Source of the DNA: Marinococcus sp. PL1-022
GTDB taxonomy: Bacteria > Bacillota > Bacilli > Bacillales > Marinococcaceae
Direction of reading: 5' to 3'
Assembly (NCBI RefSeq): GCF_033845285.1
Contig: NZ_JAWXCX010000001.1
Location: forward strand, 511,495 to 575,494
DNA: 64,000 nt
Shown here: positions 1 through 8,606 of the stretch, piece by piece
How the letters are laid out: every line of letters starts with the position of its first letter
How positions within the stretch are numbered: the first letter of the stretch is position 1
Notes under the pieces: generated by a model
Seen by the model: only the letters and a program-made list of their open reading frames with translations
What the model was told of the DNA's origin: nothing
The model's database searches: none
Position numbers and translations under genes: made by a program

Positions 1-2
1 AC

Positions 3-464
3 TACAATAACGAAGTGGAATTGGCGTTTAACGGCACTCCATTTTCAGACAAGCCGGGACATGTATGGGTAATATGCTTATATGCCGGCAGATGGCTGCT
101 CACTCGTCACTCCCAGCGCGGGCTGGAGTTTCCCGGCGGGAAGATCGAAAAGGGAGAAGCCCCCGAAGAAGCAGCTGTGCGGGAGGTCGATGAGGAAACC
201 GGCGGCCGCATTGATGTAATACGCTCTCTCGGCCAGTACAAAGTAGTGGGCCGGAGTGAAGATGTAATAAAAAATATATACATCGCAGTGGTGGATTCAC
301 TGGTTCATCACGAGGATTATATGGAAACGGATGGCCCGGTGTTGATAGAAACACTTCCAAGTAATATTCGTGATCATCCCGGCTACAGCTTTATTATGAA
401 AGACGAAGTGCTCCCCCGCTCCGTAAAATATGCGGAGGAAGCAGGATATATTACATTAAGATGA
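3..464 (+). CDS. ytkD: NUDIX hydrolase YtkD-like (8-oxo-dGTP/RNA 5' pyrophosphohydrolase family), 5' end outside window
   Basis: The reading frame is already open at base 3, before the first possible start (a GTG at 15), and those codons read Y-N-N-E-V as in Bacillus YtkD, so the true start lies a few codons outside the window. The Nudix box is visible as GGKIEKGEAPEEAAVREVDEE (G, E, R, E, E positions intact) around residues 40-62 of the visible part. The HVWVIC and FIMKDEVLP stretches are typical of YtkD. Members of this family clean oxidised nucleotides or act on capped RNA 5' ends. The next genes, pckA and metK, are also close to ytkD in Bacillus, which supports the assignment. A strong terminator follows the stop immediately. 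Confidence 0.85.
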   Translation, partial: YNNEVELAFNGTPFSDKPGHVWVICLYAGRWLLTRHSQRGLEFPGGKIEKGEAPEEAAVREVDEETGGRIDVIRSLGQYKVVGRSEDVIKNIYIAVVDSLVHHEDYMETDGPVLIETLPSNIRDHPGYSFIMKDEVLPRSVKYAEEAGYITLR

Positions 465-502
465 AAGGAACCGGCGCCTGCAAAGGCACCGGTTCCTTTT
501 TA
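465..502 (+). terminator. Rho-independent terminator of ytkD
   Basis: A 10-bp perfect stem, AAGGAACCGG paired with CCGGTTCCTT, is followed by a run of T. It starts directly after the stop codon. The convergent pckA gene ends about 20 bases further on. Confidence 0.9.
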
Positions 503-520
503 ATCCATTAAAAACAGGGA

Positions 521-2104
521 TTACAGCTGCGATGGTCCTGCCTTTGCGATAGAGTCAGGGACATCGTAAAACCGTTTAAAGTTTGCTGCAAACTTGCGGG
601 CAAGCATACGGGCCTGAACCTCGTAGTCGCCGGCCTCTGACCACATTTTCTTCGGCTGAAGCATATCTTCGGGAACACCGGGGCAGGACTCGGGAATATG
701 CAGTCCGAAAATAGGGTCCTCTACAGTGGCTGCATCGGTCAGCTCTCCATTGAGGGCTGCCTGTACCATAGCCCGGGTGTATGAAAGGTCCATGCGGCTT
801 CCGACTCCGTAGCCGCCACCGCTCCAGCCGGTATTCACCAGAAAGACAGGAACATTGTGTTCGTCGATTTTTTCTCCGAGCATTTCTGCATAGACCGAGG
901 CCTGCCGTGGAAGAAACGGCGCCCCAAAGCAGGTGGAAAAAGTTGCTTCCGGAGAAGTGACGCCTCTTTCCGTGCCGGCTAGTTTGCTTGTGTAGCCGCT
1001 GAGAAAATGGTACATGGCCTGCTCCTTCGTCAGTCTGCTGATTGGCGGAAGAACGCCGAATGCATCTGCCGTTAAAAAGATGATCGCCGAAGGATGGCCG
1101 GCTGTGCCGGAGGGAACAATCCCGTCGACGTGCTCAATCGGATAAGCTGCCCTTGTGTTTTCCGTGATCTGTGTATCAGTATAGTCAACTTTGCCGCTGA
1201 CATTGTCTATACCGACATTTTCAAGCACAGCACCGAAACGAATAGCGTTCCAGATCTGCGGTTCCTTCTGCTTGGAAAGGTTCGAGCATTTTGCGTAGCA
1301 TCCGCCTTCGATATTAAAGATGCCGTTTTCGGACCAGCCGTGTTCATCGTCGCCGACCAAAAGCCGGGAGGGGTCCGCGGATAGGGTTGTTTTTCCGGTG
1401 CCGGAGAGACCGAAAAACAACGCGCTTTTTCCGTCACTGCCGATGTTTGCCGAGCAGTGCATCGGAAGCACATTTTGTTCAGGGAGCAGGTAGTTCATGA
1501 CAGAAAAGATTGATTTTTTCATTTCTCCGGCGTACTCTGTGCCGCCAATTAAAACCGTGCGCCGCGCAAAGCTGATGACGATAAATGTTTCCGACGAGGT
1601 ACCATCTATCTCCGGGTCTGCTTTGCATTCCGGTGCGGCAATGAGCGTAAAGGGTGAAACAGATGGAGTTTCTCTTCCGTCAGGCCGGATAAACAGCTGA
1701 CGTGTGAACAATTGATGCCAGGCGTAGGAGGTGATGACCCGGACAGGAAGCTGGTAGTCGGGGTCGGCTCCAGCCAGGGCGTCGCTTGCGAAAACTTCAT
1801 TCTGACTGCTCAAATGAGCCGTCACTTTGTTATAAAGCCGTTCAAACACTTCCTCAGACATTGGTTTGTTTACATTTCCCCAGTCAATAGAAGGAGAACT
1901 GCCAGGTTCATCGACAATATATTTATCCTTTGGCGACCTGCCGGTATATTTGCCTGTTTTCACGGCAAGAGCACCCTCTGCTGTAAGTGAGCCCTCCTGC
2001 AGAGCCAGCGAGCGCTTCACAAGCGCAGGGACAGAGAGATTCCATTGGACATGCGCTTCGTTTAACAGGTTTGTTTCGGATTTGGAAGCGAACGGCGGCT
2101 TCAT
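521..2104 (-). CDS. pckA: Phosphoenolpyruvate carboxykinase (ATP)
   Basis: This gene encodes the ATP-dependent enzyme that converts oxaloacetate to PEP, the entry step of gluconeogenesis in the cytoplasm. At 527 residues it has the usual length. The P-loop [13 protein letters not shown] and the following GDDEHGW metal/ATP-binding stretch are intact, as are the N-terminal TGRSPKDK substrate segment and a downstream NTGWSGG motif. The ATG at 2104 is preferred over an in-frame TTG at 2110, because the AAGGAG site at 2114-2119 is 9 bases from the ATG but only 3 from the TTG. Gene order with ytkD and metK resembles Bacillus. A CcpN-like box in its promoter region suggests gluconeogenic control. 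Confidence 0.95.
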   Translation of the reverse strand: MKPPFASKSETNLLNEAHVQWNLSVPALVKRSLALQEGSLTAEGALAVKTGKYTGRSPKDKYIVDEPGSSPSIDWGNVNKPMSEEVFERLYNKVTAHLSSQNEVFASDALAGADPDYQLPVRVITSYAWHQLFTRQLFIRPDGRETPSVSPFTLIAAPECKADPEIDGTSSETFIVISFARRTVLIGGTEYAGEMKKSIFSVMNYLLPEQNVLPMHCSANIGSDGKSALFFGLSGTGKTTLSADPSRLLVGDDEHGWSENGIFNIEGGCYAKCSNLSKQKEPQIWNAIRFGAVLENVGIDNVSGKVDYTDTQITENTRAAYPIEHVDGIVPSGTAGHPSAIIFLTADAFGVLPPISRLTKEQAMYHFLSGYTSKLAGTERGVTSPEATFSTCFGAPFLPRQASVYAEMLGEKIDEHNVPVFLVNTGWSGGGYGVGSRMDLSYTRAMVQAALNGELTDAATVEDPIFGLHIPESCPGVPEDMLQPKKMWSEAGDYEVQARMLARKFAANFKRFYDVPDSIAKAGPSQL

Positions 2105-2173
2105 AAACAATCACTCCTTTAATGAGGGGGAAGTTAGATTTATTCATCATGAATGATGGATAGAATATAAAAT

Positions 2174-2215
2174 AGTGTAACACATTTAATTTAATAGTAC
2201 ATACTTATTCGTCAA
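2174..2215 (-). promoter_or_regulatory. Candidate pckA promoter with CcpN-like box
   Basis: On the reverse strand, TTGACG (2210-2215) and TAAATT (2188-2193) are 16 bp apart and could be the -35/-10 pair. Just downstream lies TGTGTTACACT (2174-2184), which fits the CcpN consensus TRTGHYATAYW as I recall it in 10 of 11 positions. CcpN represses pckA and gapB during glycolytic growth in B. subtilis. The -10 match is modest, so this is tentative. Confidence 0.35.
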
Positions 2216-2282
2216 AAAGTTCATGAATATTTTTAGTGCTGAAAGGGAAAAGATGTAAGAAAGCAACGAAAGGGGAACAACC

Positions 2283-2678
2283 ATGGAACAACAATCGGAA
2301 TTTATTGTATTTTATGATAGTGACTGTCCGTTATGCACCAGGTTCCATACTTATCTTTCAGCGATAGATAAAACGAACACGGTGAATTGGAAGCCTATAT
2401 ATGATGAGGATTTATTTGAAAAGTACCCAATGCTCAAGGGAGAGCCTCTTGAAGATCAGATGCACAGTGTAGAGGATAATACGTATGTATACGCCGGATA
2501 TTTTACGGTGAAAAAATTGTGTTATACTATTCCAGCGTTAAAGCCGCTGAAGGCAGTGTTTCTGCTGCCGGGCGTGGAAACGCTTGGCCGAAAGCTGTAC
2601 CACACAGTGTCTACAAACCGGTATCAGTGGTTTCATTTCCTATGTGATGACAAGACGTGCCAGCGGGAAGGGCACTAA
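2283..2678 (+). CDS. DCC-family (DUF393) thiol-disulfide oxidoreductase-like protein
   Basis: This is a 131-residue protein. The N-terminal FYDSDCPLC stretch (residues 10-18) is the family hallmark DxxCxxC. A moderately hydrophobic segment around LKPLKAVFLLPGVETLG is typical of the YuxK/DCC group. The biochemical role of this family is not established; the CxxC suggests a thiol-disulfide or metal-binding function. The RBS (GAAAGGGG) lies about 7 bases before the ATG. It stands alone between pckA and the metK leader. A second, damaged member of the same family lies near 12.7-13.1 kb on the other strand. Confidence 0.75.
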   Translation: MEQQSEFIVFYDSDCPLCTRFHTYLSAIDKTNTVNWKPIYDEDLFEKYPMLKGEPLEDQMHSVEDNTYVYAGYFTVKKLCYTIPALKPLKAVFLLPGVETLGRKLYHTVSTNRYQWFHFLCDDKTCQREGH

Positions 2679-2725
2679 GTTTGACATCAAATAGGGTTTG
2701 CGTTACGATTTTGTACGAACGGATA

Positions 2726-2833
2726 CTCTTATCCTGAGCAGGTGGAGGGACAGTCCCTGAGAAGCCCAGCAACCATCCGGGAACGGAAAGGTGCTAACCT
2801 GGAGAGGCGGACAGACGCCTTGAAAGATAAGAG
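2726..2833 (+). promoter_or_regulatory. SAM (S-box) riboswitch aptamer upstream of metK
   Basis: The classical S-box landmarks occur in order: CTCTTATC (2726-2733) pairing as P1 with GATAAGAG (2826-2833), GGTGGAGGGA, GAAGCCCAGCAACC and AAGGTGCTAA. The aptamer binds S-adenosylmethionine. Because metK makes SAM, this is direct product feedback: high SAM stabilises P1 and lets the downstream terminator hairpin form. The intrinsic terminator follows about 20 bases later. Confidence 0.97.
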
Positions 2834-2852
2834 GCGAAAAAGCTGAACTGAC

Positions 2853-2891
2853 AGCCCCTTTTCCCTCAATTTTTTGGGACAAGGGGCTTTT
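2853..2891 (+). terminator. Riboswitch-controlled terminator of the metK leader
   Basis: AGCCCCTTTTCCC pairs with GGGACAAGGGGCT across a T-rich loop, followed by TTTTCC. It lies between the S-box aptamer and metK, the expected position of the expression platform. Confidence 0.9.
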
Positions 2892-2984
2892 CCTGTACAC
2901 AACGGCCTACTGCCGTTTTCTTTTCGTCTACCCCGAGAATGGGAGAGTACACCCGTAGCAGGCAGTTAAAAAGGAGGCAGCAGC

Positions 2985-4199
2985 GTGTCTACAATTGGAC
3001 GACGTTTATTTACGTCGGAATCTGTAACAGAAGGGCACCCGGATAAGGTGTGTGATCAGATCTCCGACGCGATTTTGGATGAAATATTAAAGGATGATCC
3101 GAATGCCCGGGTGGCAGCGGAAACAGTAGTGAACACCGGTCTCGTATTGGTCGCAGGAGAAATATCTACATCTACATACGTGGATATTCCTAAAATTGCC
3201 CGGGAAACTTTAAAGGATATTGGTTATACACGGGCGAAATACGGGTTTGATTACGAAACGTGCTCGGTTTTGACTTCGATAGATGAACAGTCGGCCGACA
3301 TCGCCCAGGGCGTTGATGAGGCGCTTGAAACCCGTGAAGGCTCGATGACTGAGGATGAATTGGAATCGATTGGAGCAGGAGATCAGGGCTTGATGTTTGG
3401 GTATGCCGATAACGAAACCGATGAACTCATGCCTATGCCGATTTCACTTGCTCACAAGCTGGCACGCCAGTTAACGAAGGTTCGCAAAGAAGGCAATCTT
3501 TCGTATCTGCGTCCGGACGGAAAGACGCAGGTTACGGTGGAATACGGAGATGACGGGAAACCACTCCGGGTGGAAACGATCGTTATTTCCACCCAGCATT
3601 CAGATGACGTAACGCTTGCCCAAATTGAAGAGGATATGCACAAATACGTGATCGAGCCGGTCGTGCCGGCAGAGCTTCTCGATGCTAAAACCAACTATTT
3701 CATAAACCCGACCGGACGCTTTGTCATTGGTGGACCGCAGGGAGATGCCGGGCTTACAGGAAGAAAAATTATTGTTGATACGTACGGAGGCTACGCCCGT
3801 CATGGCGGCGGGGCGTTTTCCGGTAAAGACCCGACAAAGGTCGACCGTTCCGCATCGTACGCAGCCCGGTATGTAGCGAAAAATATTATCGCAGCAGGAC
3901 TGGCAGATAAATGCGAGGTTCAGCTTGCGTATGCGATCGGCGTGGCGCAGCCGGTCTCCATTTCGATCGCCACGTTTGGGACGGGGAAAGTATCAGAAGA
4001 GGTGCTCGTAAAGCTTGCCAACGAAAACTTTGATCTCCGGCCGGCCGGCATCATCAAAATGCTTGACCTTCGCAGACCGATTTACAGACAGACAGCCGCT
4101 TACGGTCACTTCGGCCGTCATGACGTTGATCTGCCATGGGAACGCACGGACAAAGCAGCGGCGCTTCAGGAACAGGCATTCACCGAAAAGCAGCAGTAA
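2985..4199 (+). CDS. metK: S-adenosylmethionine synthase
   Basis: The enzyme makes S-adenosylmethionine from methionine and ATP in the cytoplasm. At 404 residues it has the usual length. The signature GHPDKVCDQ begins at residue 17, [12 protein letters not shown] at about 130 and [16 protein letters not shown] at about 274; all three family landmarks are intact. The start is GTG, with an AAGGAGGC site about 9 bases upstream; no closer ATG fits. It is transcribed behind the SAM riboswitch and ends at a strong terminator. Confidence 0.97.
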   Translation: MSTIGRRLFTSESVTEGHPDKVCDQISDAILDEILKDDPNARVAAETVVNTGLVLVAGEISTSTYVDIPKIARETLKDIGYTRAKYGFDYETCSVLTSIDEQSADIAQGVDEALETREGSMTEDELESIGAGDQGLMFGYADNETDELMPMPISLAHKLARQLTKVRKEGNLSYLRPDGKTQVTVEYGDDGKPLRVETIVISTQHSDDVTLAQIEEDMHKYVIEPVVPAELLDAKTNYFINPTGRFVIGGPQGDAGLTGRKIIVDTYGGYARHGGGAFSGKDPTKVDRSASYAARYVAKNIIAAGLADKCEVQLAYAIGVAQPVSISIATFGTGKVSEEVLVKLANENFDLRPAGIIKMLDLRRPIYRQTAAYGHFGRHDVDLPWERTDKAAALQEQAFTEKQQ

Positions 4200-4206
4200 A
4201 CAGACA

Positions 4207-4247
4207 AATACCCGCTCCTGTTTATATTCAGGAAACGGGTATTTTTT
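4207..4247 (+). terminator. Terminator after metK
   Basis: AATACCCG pairs with CGGGTATT, with extra pairing between TCCTG and CAGGA inside, followed by TTTTTTA. It sits between the convergent metK and putP ends. Confidence 0.85.
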
Positions 4248-4254
4248 ATTCTGC

Positions 4255-5736
4255 TCAGCTTTTTTCTGTATACGTGCTGACAGAGTCAAATTCGGTTTTA
4301 ATTTTATCAGAAGGCTTCGGTCCGAGCAGGCTGACGGCAATAATGATTATGACGTTGATGAAGAAGCCTGGCACAATTTCGTAAAGATCAAACAATCCTC
4401 CGGTAAGCTGGACCCAGATAATTACGGTTGCCCCGCCGGCGATCATCCCAGCCAGTACACCCCACATGCTTGTCCGGCGCCAGAATAGGGAGAAAAGCAT
4501 CGCAGGCCCGAACACCGCGCCGAACCCGGCCCACGCGTAGCTTACGAGTTCAAGCACTGTACTGCCGGGGTTGGAGGCGAGAAGCAGGGCAATAAGGGCT
4601 ATGACAATAACGCCGAATCTTCCGACCCAGACGAGCTCCCGGTCAGAAGCGTGCGGCCGGAGAAGGCCCTTGTAAAAGTCTTCTGCAAGCGCACTTGAAG
4701 ATACAAGCAGCTGGGAGTCCACTGTGCTCATAATAGCAGCAAGAATCGCTGCGAGCAGAACCCCGGATACCCATGGGTTAAACAGTACCTGGGTAAACAG
4801 AATAAAGACCGTTTCCTGATTCCCATCTCCGAGCTGGGCGTCCCCCGAGAAGTAAGCAATACCGACAAACCCTGTAAAAATAGCGCCGAGAAGAGAAATA
4901 ACCATCCAGCTCATACCTACAAACCTGGCCATCGGAATTTCTTTTTCGGAGCGTATCGCCATAAACCTGGTAATAATATGAGGCTGGCCGAAGTAGCCGA
5001 GTCCCCAGGCGAGCAGGGAGACCACAGAGATAACGCTCACGTTTGTAAAGGCACTTAACGCATCCGGATTAATGGATGCCACGGATTGGACGGAATTTCC
5101 CCAACCACCAATTTCTATAACAGCAGCGATCGGAACAGCAACGAGCGCCAGAAACATCAGAATGCCCTGGATAAAGTCCGTCCAGCTAACGGCCATGAAT
5201 CCGCCGAGAAACGTATAGGTAATAATAACAGCGCCGCCGATCCAAAGGGCTGCCTGATAGGAAAGCCCGAAGGAACTGACAAACAGGGTGGCTCCCCCGA
5301 CCAGTCCGGAGGATGTATAAAAGGTAAAGAAAATAAGTATAAATAATGCCGAAACAATACGCAGTGCTTTTGTTTTATCGTGGAAGCGGTTTTCAAGAAA
5401 GTCGGGTATCGTAATGGAATCGTTGGCGATAATTGTGTACCTGCGCAGTCTTCTCGCCTGAAACTGCCAGTTCAAATAAGCTCCGATGGTGAGGCCGATA
5501 GGCAGCCATATTTCGCTCATTCCGCCCAGGTACATGGCTCCGGGAAGCCCGAGCAGAAGCCAGCTGCTCATGTCAGAGGCGCCGGCACTGAGTGCAGCTA
5601 CGGGGCCATTTAATTTTCGTCCGCCTAAAACGTAATCTGAGAGGTTATTGGTCAGCTTGTAAAATAAAAAACCAATGCCAAGCATTACAACAAGGTAAAC
5701 GATAAAAGTTACAATTGTTGGTACGGAAATATCCAT
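4255..5736 (-). CDS. putP: Sodium/proline symporter (SSS family)
   Basis: A 493-residue protein with about 12-13 hydrophobic segments, typical of the solute:sodium symporter family. PutP-like stretches include GGRKLNGPVAALSAGASDMSS near the N-terminus and TVDSQLLVSSSALAEDFYK near residue 335. B. subtilis has both a catabolic PutP and an osmotic OpuE of this type. Here the divergent sigma-54 activator and proline dehydrogenase, and its own sigma-54 promoter, favour proline import for catabolism. Its ATG follows directly on the stop codon of a 35-codon gene, and its AAGGAG site lies inside that gene, so the two should be translationally coupled. Confidence 0.9.
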   Translation of the reverse strand: MDISVPTIVTFIVYLVVMLGIGFLFYKLTNNLSDYVLGGRKLNGPVAALSAGASDMSSWLLLGLPGAMYLGGMSEIWLPIGLTIGAYLNWQFQARRLRRYTIIANDSITIPDFLENRFHDKTKALRIVSALFILIFFTFYTSSGLVGGATLFVSSFGLSYQAALWIGGAVIITYTFLGGFMAVSWTDFIQGILMFLALVAVPIAAVIEIGGWGNSVQSVASINPDALSAFTNVSVISVVSLLAWGLGYFGQPHIITRFMAIRSEKEIPMARFVGMSWMVISLLGAIFTGFVGIAYFSGDAQLGDGNQETVFILFTQVLFNPWVSGVLLAAILAAIMSTVDSQLLVSSSALAEDFYKGLLRPHASDRELVWVGRFGVIVIALIALLLASNPGSTVLELVSYAWAGFGAVFGPAMLFSLFWRRTSMWGVLAGMIAGGATVIIWVQLTGGLFDLYEIVPGFFINVIIIIAVSLLGPKPSDKIKTEFDSVSTYTEKS

Positions 5737-5844
5737 TTAAGTGGTCTCCTTTTTTGATCTAACATAACTGATCGCTGCTAAAACTACAGTAATCGGCATA
5801 GGTATTAAGATGAGCAGCCATGTGAATAGTGTTATTCCTTCCAT
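5737..5844 (-). CDS. 35-residue membrane micro-protein coupled to putP (symporter small accessory protein type)
   Basis: This short gene has a strong AGGGGAGGTG site 6 bases before its ATG and ends with a TAA that abuts the putP ATG. The peptide is a single hydrophobic helix (TLFTWLLILIPMPITVVLAA, residues 5-24) followed by a basic, charged tail (YVRSKKETT). Very small one-helix proteins encoded just before sodium symporters are known as small accessory subunits (for example MetS of the methionine symporter MetP, and a class named symporter small accessory protein), and this fits that pattern in size, place and topology. It is the first gene after the sigma-54 promoter. Its role in PutP assembly or activity is inference. 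Confidence 0.75.
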   Translation of the reverse strand: MEGITLFTWLLILIPMPITVVLAAISYVRSKKETT

Positions 5845-5879
5845 TCAGTACACCTCCCCTTGAATGTACTTTTATATGT

Positions 5880-5895
5880 TGCAAGAATAGTGCCA
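5880..5895 (-). promoter_or_regulatory. Sigma-54 (SigL) -24/-12 promoter for the micro-protein and putP
   Basis: The reverse strand reads TGGCAC-TATTC-TTGCA, a full match to the sigma-54 consensus TGGCAC-N5-TTGCW with correct GG/GC spacing. It lies about 36 bases upstream of the micro-protein start. The divergent neighbour is a sigma-54 activator. Confidence 0.9.
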
Positions 5896-6000
5896 ATATT
5901 CTTAACTTCTGCAGAGCTTAACAAAACCGGCGGAGACGTCCATTATAATTGAATACTCTATTGGATAGAAGCGTTATTAGAAAAATTAAGAAGTTAAAGC

Positions 6001-6014
6001 TGCAAAATTTTGCA
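6001..6014. promoter_or_regulatory. Perfect palindrome, likely enhancer (UAS) for the sigma-54 activator
   Basis: TGCAAAATTTTGCA is a perfect 14-bp palindrome in the divergent region between putP and the regulator. It lies about 105 bp upstream of the putP -24 element, a normal distance for enhancer-binding proteins. A similar but imperfect half-site pair lies upstream of the proline dehydrogenase promoter. Confidence 0.65.
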
Positions 6015-6100
6015 CTCCTAAGTTTTGGGATTTTGCGTACGTACCCTTCGCACTTCATGATAAAATCAGATCAAGAATAAATTATAAAGAGGGTGGGTCC

Positions 6101-7504
6101 ATGGTATATCAAGGCACGAATTCGTTATCCTATCCTGAGCTGAACGATATTTTTGATCATTTAATGGTAAAAATGGATCAGGGGATCCGTGTCATCGATG
6201 CAGATGAAAACCTGATTATTTATAACGACAAAATGCGCGAAATCGAATCTATGACGTATGAGGATTTTAATAATAAAGGCATGATGGACGTTTTTCTTTT
6301 CGAGCATGAACGGGACAGCAGACTGCTCCAGGCTATTAAGCAGGGAGTGGAAACGAGAGAAAAAAAGCAGCATTATACAAACAGCCGTGGAAAAAATATC
6401 ACGACTATTAATGAAATCTTTCCAATTTATTCAGGCGGTCGGATTATCGCAGCTGCCGAAATCGCAAAGGATGTCACCCGCATGGAGAAGCTGGTCCGGG
6501 AAAACCAGAAAAAAACCGGCAGTGGGCTTTTTACATTTGACCAGATTATCGGGCATTCAGCTGAAATCACGGGTGTGGTGCAGAACGCGAAGCGGGCAAC
6601 AAGAACGTCATCATCGGTATTAATTGTAGGAGAGACCGGCACAGGGAAGGAATTGTTTGCCCAGAGCATCCACAGTGAAAGTGAGCGGTCGGGACAGCCG
6701 TTTGTGTCACAAAACTGCGCCGCGCTTCCGGAAACGCTTATTGAAGGCATTTTGTTTGGTACCGTAAAGGGGGCATTTACAGGAGCATCTGAACGGGCCG
6801 GGCTGTTTGAAAAGGCAGAAGGCGGGACGCTGCTGCTCGATGAAATTAATTCGCTGCCGGTAGCACTGCAGGCAAAGCTTCTGCGCGTCCTGCAGGAGAA
6901 AAAAGTAACCCGTTTAGGATCGCATAAAGAGCAGTCCATCAATGTCCGTATTATTGCCACGATGAATAAAGAGCCGGCAGAGGCTATTCAAAACAATGAG
7001 CTGCGTGAGGATCTTTTTTACCGTATTGGTGTGGTTACGCTATATGTCCCTTCGCTCCGGGAAAGAAAAACAGATATCGAGCCGCTGGTGGAAACCTTTC
7101 TGGAAAAGTACAACCAGGTTTTTCAAATGGACGTAAATCGCGTTTCCCCGGCGGTGAAAACCAGGCTGGAGGCCTATCATTGGCCGGGAAATATCCGGGA
7201 GCTTGAACACGTTATCGAAGGAGCGATGAATTTAATGCTCGATGAGAAAGTGATCGAAGAAAGCCACCTGCCGGATCATTTTCGCAAACGCACCGATCTT
7301 CTGGAAACAGGAGAGATAGAAAGCAGGGATTCAGCTGGGGGAAGCAGCCACGAAGGAAATTTAAAGGCACGTCTGCTTGAAATGGAATTTGCTCTAATTA
7401 AAGAAGCGCTGAACCAAAGCGGCGGCAACGTAATGCAGGCAGCCAAAAAGCTTGGAATCAGCCGGCAGAGTCTGCAGTACCGGATGAGTAAATTTCATTT
7501 ATAA
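6101..7504 (+). CDS. Sigma-54-dependent transcriptional activator (PAS-AAA+-Fis), probable proline-utilisation regulator
   Basis: A 467-residue enhancer-binding protein of RocR/PutR-like architecture. Residues 15-125 form a PAS-like sensory domain, followed by the AAA+ domain with Walker A GETGTGKE (177-184), the sigma-54 contact loop GAFTGA (224-229) and Walker B GTLLLDEIN (242-250). A Fis-type helix-turn-helix ends the protein (AAKKLGISRQSLQYRMSKF). It has no response-regulator receiver domain, so it should sense a small molecule, by context proline or a product of it. Near-perfect -24/-12 promoters flank it on both sides, in front of putP and the proline dehydrogenase gene. I infer that it activates both. 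The start has a GAGGGTGGG site. Confidence 0.88.
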   Translation: MVYQGTNSLSYPELNDIFDHLMVKMDQGIRVIDADENLIIYNDKMREIESMTYEDFNNKGMMDVFLFEHERDSRLLQAIKQGVETREKKQHYTNSRGKNITTINEIFPIYSGGRIIAAAEIAKDVTRMEKLVRENQKKTGSGLFTFDQIIGHSAEITGVVQNAKRATRTSSSVLIVGETGTGKELFAQSIHSESERSGQPFVSQNCAALPETLIEGILFGTVKGAFTGASERAGLFEKAEGGTLLLDEINSLPVALQAKLLRVLQEKKVTRLGSHKEQSINVRIIATMNKEPAEAIQNNELREDLFYRIGVVTLYVPSLRERKTDIEPLVETFLEKYNQVFQMDVNRVSPAVKTRLEAYHWPGNIRELEHVIEGAMNLMLDEKVIEESHLPDHFRKRTDLLETGEIESRDSAGGSSHEGNLKARLLEMEFALIKEALNQSGGNVMQAAKKLGISRQSLQYRMSKFHL

Positions 7505-7519
7505 TTTTTTGCATAAAGC

Positions 7520-7535
7520 GCAAAATTTCTTGCAG
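7520..7535. promoter_or_regulatory. Second candidate activator binding site
   Basis: GCAAAATTTCTTGCAG resembles the perfect palindrome TGCAAAATTTTGCA upstream of putP, with one extra base in the centre. Next to it is TTTTGC-N7-GCAAAA (7507-7525). The site is about 60 bp upstream of the -24 element of the proline dehydrogenase promoter. Confidence 0.45.
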
Positions 7536-7595
7536 TTCTGACGAACAGTCCCTTTCTTTTTACGGAATACCCTGCGCATGACAATACGGCCATGT

Positions 7596-7612
7596 TGGCA
7601 CGTATTTTGCAT
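7596..7612 (+). promoter_or_regulatory. Sigma-54 (SigL) promoter for proline dehydrogenase
   Basis: TGGCAC-GTATT-TTGCAT matches the sigma-54 consensus exactly, with the GG and GC pairs at normal spacing. It lies 41 bases upstream of the start codon, in the short gap after the activator gene. Confidence 0.92.
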
Positions 7613-7652
7613 CAGTGTAGGGCAGTACTGAAAAGATCAGGAGGGTGCACCT

Positions 7653-8561
7653 ATGACAATTTCACGTTCGTTTTTTATATTTCTATCCCAAAACAAGACG
7701 CTGACAAGGGGTGCCAAAAAGTGGGGCATCCATCTCGGAGCTTCAAAAGTAGTGGCTGGAGAAGATATTGATGAAGCACTAACGACCATTCAGTCGATGA
7801 ACGATCAGGGCCTGATGGCGACTATTGACCATCTTGGGGAATTTATAACGGAAAAATCAGAGGTGGAAGAAGCCAAGCAGAAAACCATCGAAATTATTGA
7901 GAGCGTCTGCGCGAAAAACGTACAGTCAGAGCTGACAGTGAAGCTGACGAAGCTCGGTCTTGATATAGATACGGACTACTGCATCGAAAATATGAAGGAA
8001 ATCCTGCAGGCGGCCAAGGATAAACAAAATTTTGTAAACATCGACATGGAAGACTATTCCCGTTATGAAAAGACGCTGAGTGTACTGAAAACGCTCCGGA
8101 AGGAATATGATAATGTAGGCACTGTTCTGCAGGGGTATTTACGGCGGGGGCTCGATGATCTCGACAGTCTTGCAGGGGTGCCTCTCCGGATTGTAAAGGG
8201 AGCTTATCAGGAGAAGGAAGAGGTTGCCTTCACAGACAAGCATGAGATTGACGCTAATTATTTTCTGATGATTCAAAAACATCTGCAGCAGGAAGGCTTT
8301 ACAGCCATCGGCACACATGATCACCGTATTATTAATGCGGTTAAGCTGTTCGTGAAAGATCAGGGCATAGCTTATGATTCATTTGAATTTCAGATGCTGT
8401 ATGGCTTTCGGACAGAGCTGCAGCTGCAGCTTGTGCAGGAAGGCTACAATGTCAGAGTCTACGTGCCCTTTGGTAAAGAATGGTATGGTTATTTTATGAG
8501 AAGACTGGCAGAACGCCCACAGAACCTCGTATCCGTGGCTAAAGGGATAATTACGAAATAA
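7653..8561 (+). CDS. putB: Proline dehydrogenase (PutB type, FAD)
   Basis: A monofunctional 302-residue proline dehydrogenase, the usual size in Bacillus. It oxidises proline to pyrroline-5-carboxylate with FAD and passes electrons to the membrane. Diagnostic stretches are VLQGYLRR, RIVKGAYQEKEEVAF, IGTHD, FEFQMLYGFR and VRVYVPFGKEWYGYFMRRL near the C-terminus; the last holds the paired arginines that bind the substrate carboxylate. It has its own sigma-54 promoter. The partner P5C dehydrogenase (PutC/RocA) is not in this window. An AGGAGGGTGC site precedes the ATG. Confidence 0.93.
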   Translation: MTISRSFFIFLSQNKTLTRGAKKWGIHLGASKVVAGEDIDEALTTIQSMNDQGLMATIDHLGEFITEKSEVEEAKQKTIEIIESVCAKNVQSELTVKLTKLGLDIDTDYCIENMKEILQAAKDKQNFVNIDMEDYSRYEKTLSVLKTLRKEYDNVGTVLQGYLRRGLDDLDSLAGVPLRIVKGAYQEKEEVAFTDKHEIDANYFLMIQKHLQQEGFTAIGTHDHRIINAVKLFVKDQGIAYDSFEFQMLYGFRTELQLQLVQEGYNVRVYVPFGKEWYGYFMRRLAERPQNLVSVAKGIITK

Positions 8562-8572
8562 AAGGTTCATGC

Positions 8573-8606
8573 AGCGCCGCTCCCGAAAAGGGGGGCGGCG
8601 CTTTGA
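8573..8606 (+). terminator. Terminator after putB
   Basis: AGCGCCGC pairs with GCGGCGCT and CCC/GGG pairs inside. The T run is short (TTT), so termination may be partial. Confidence 0.65.
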
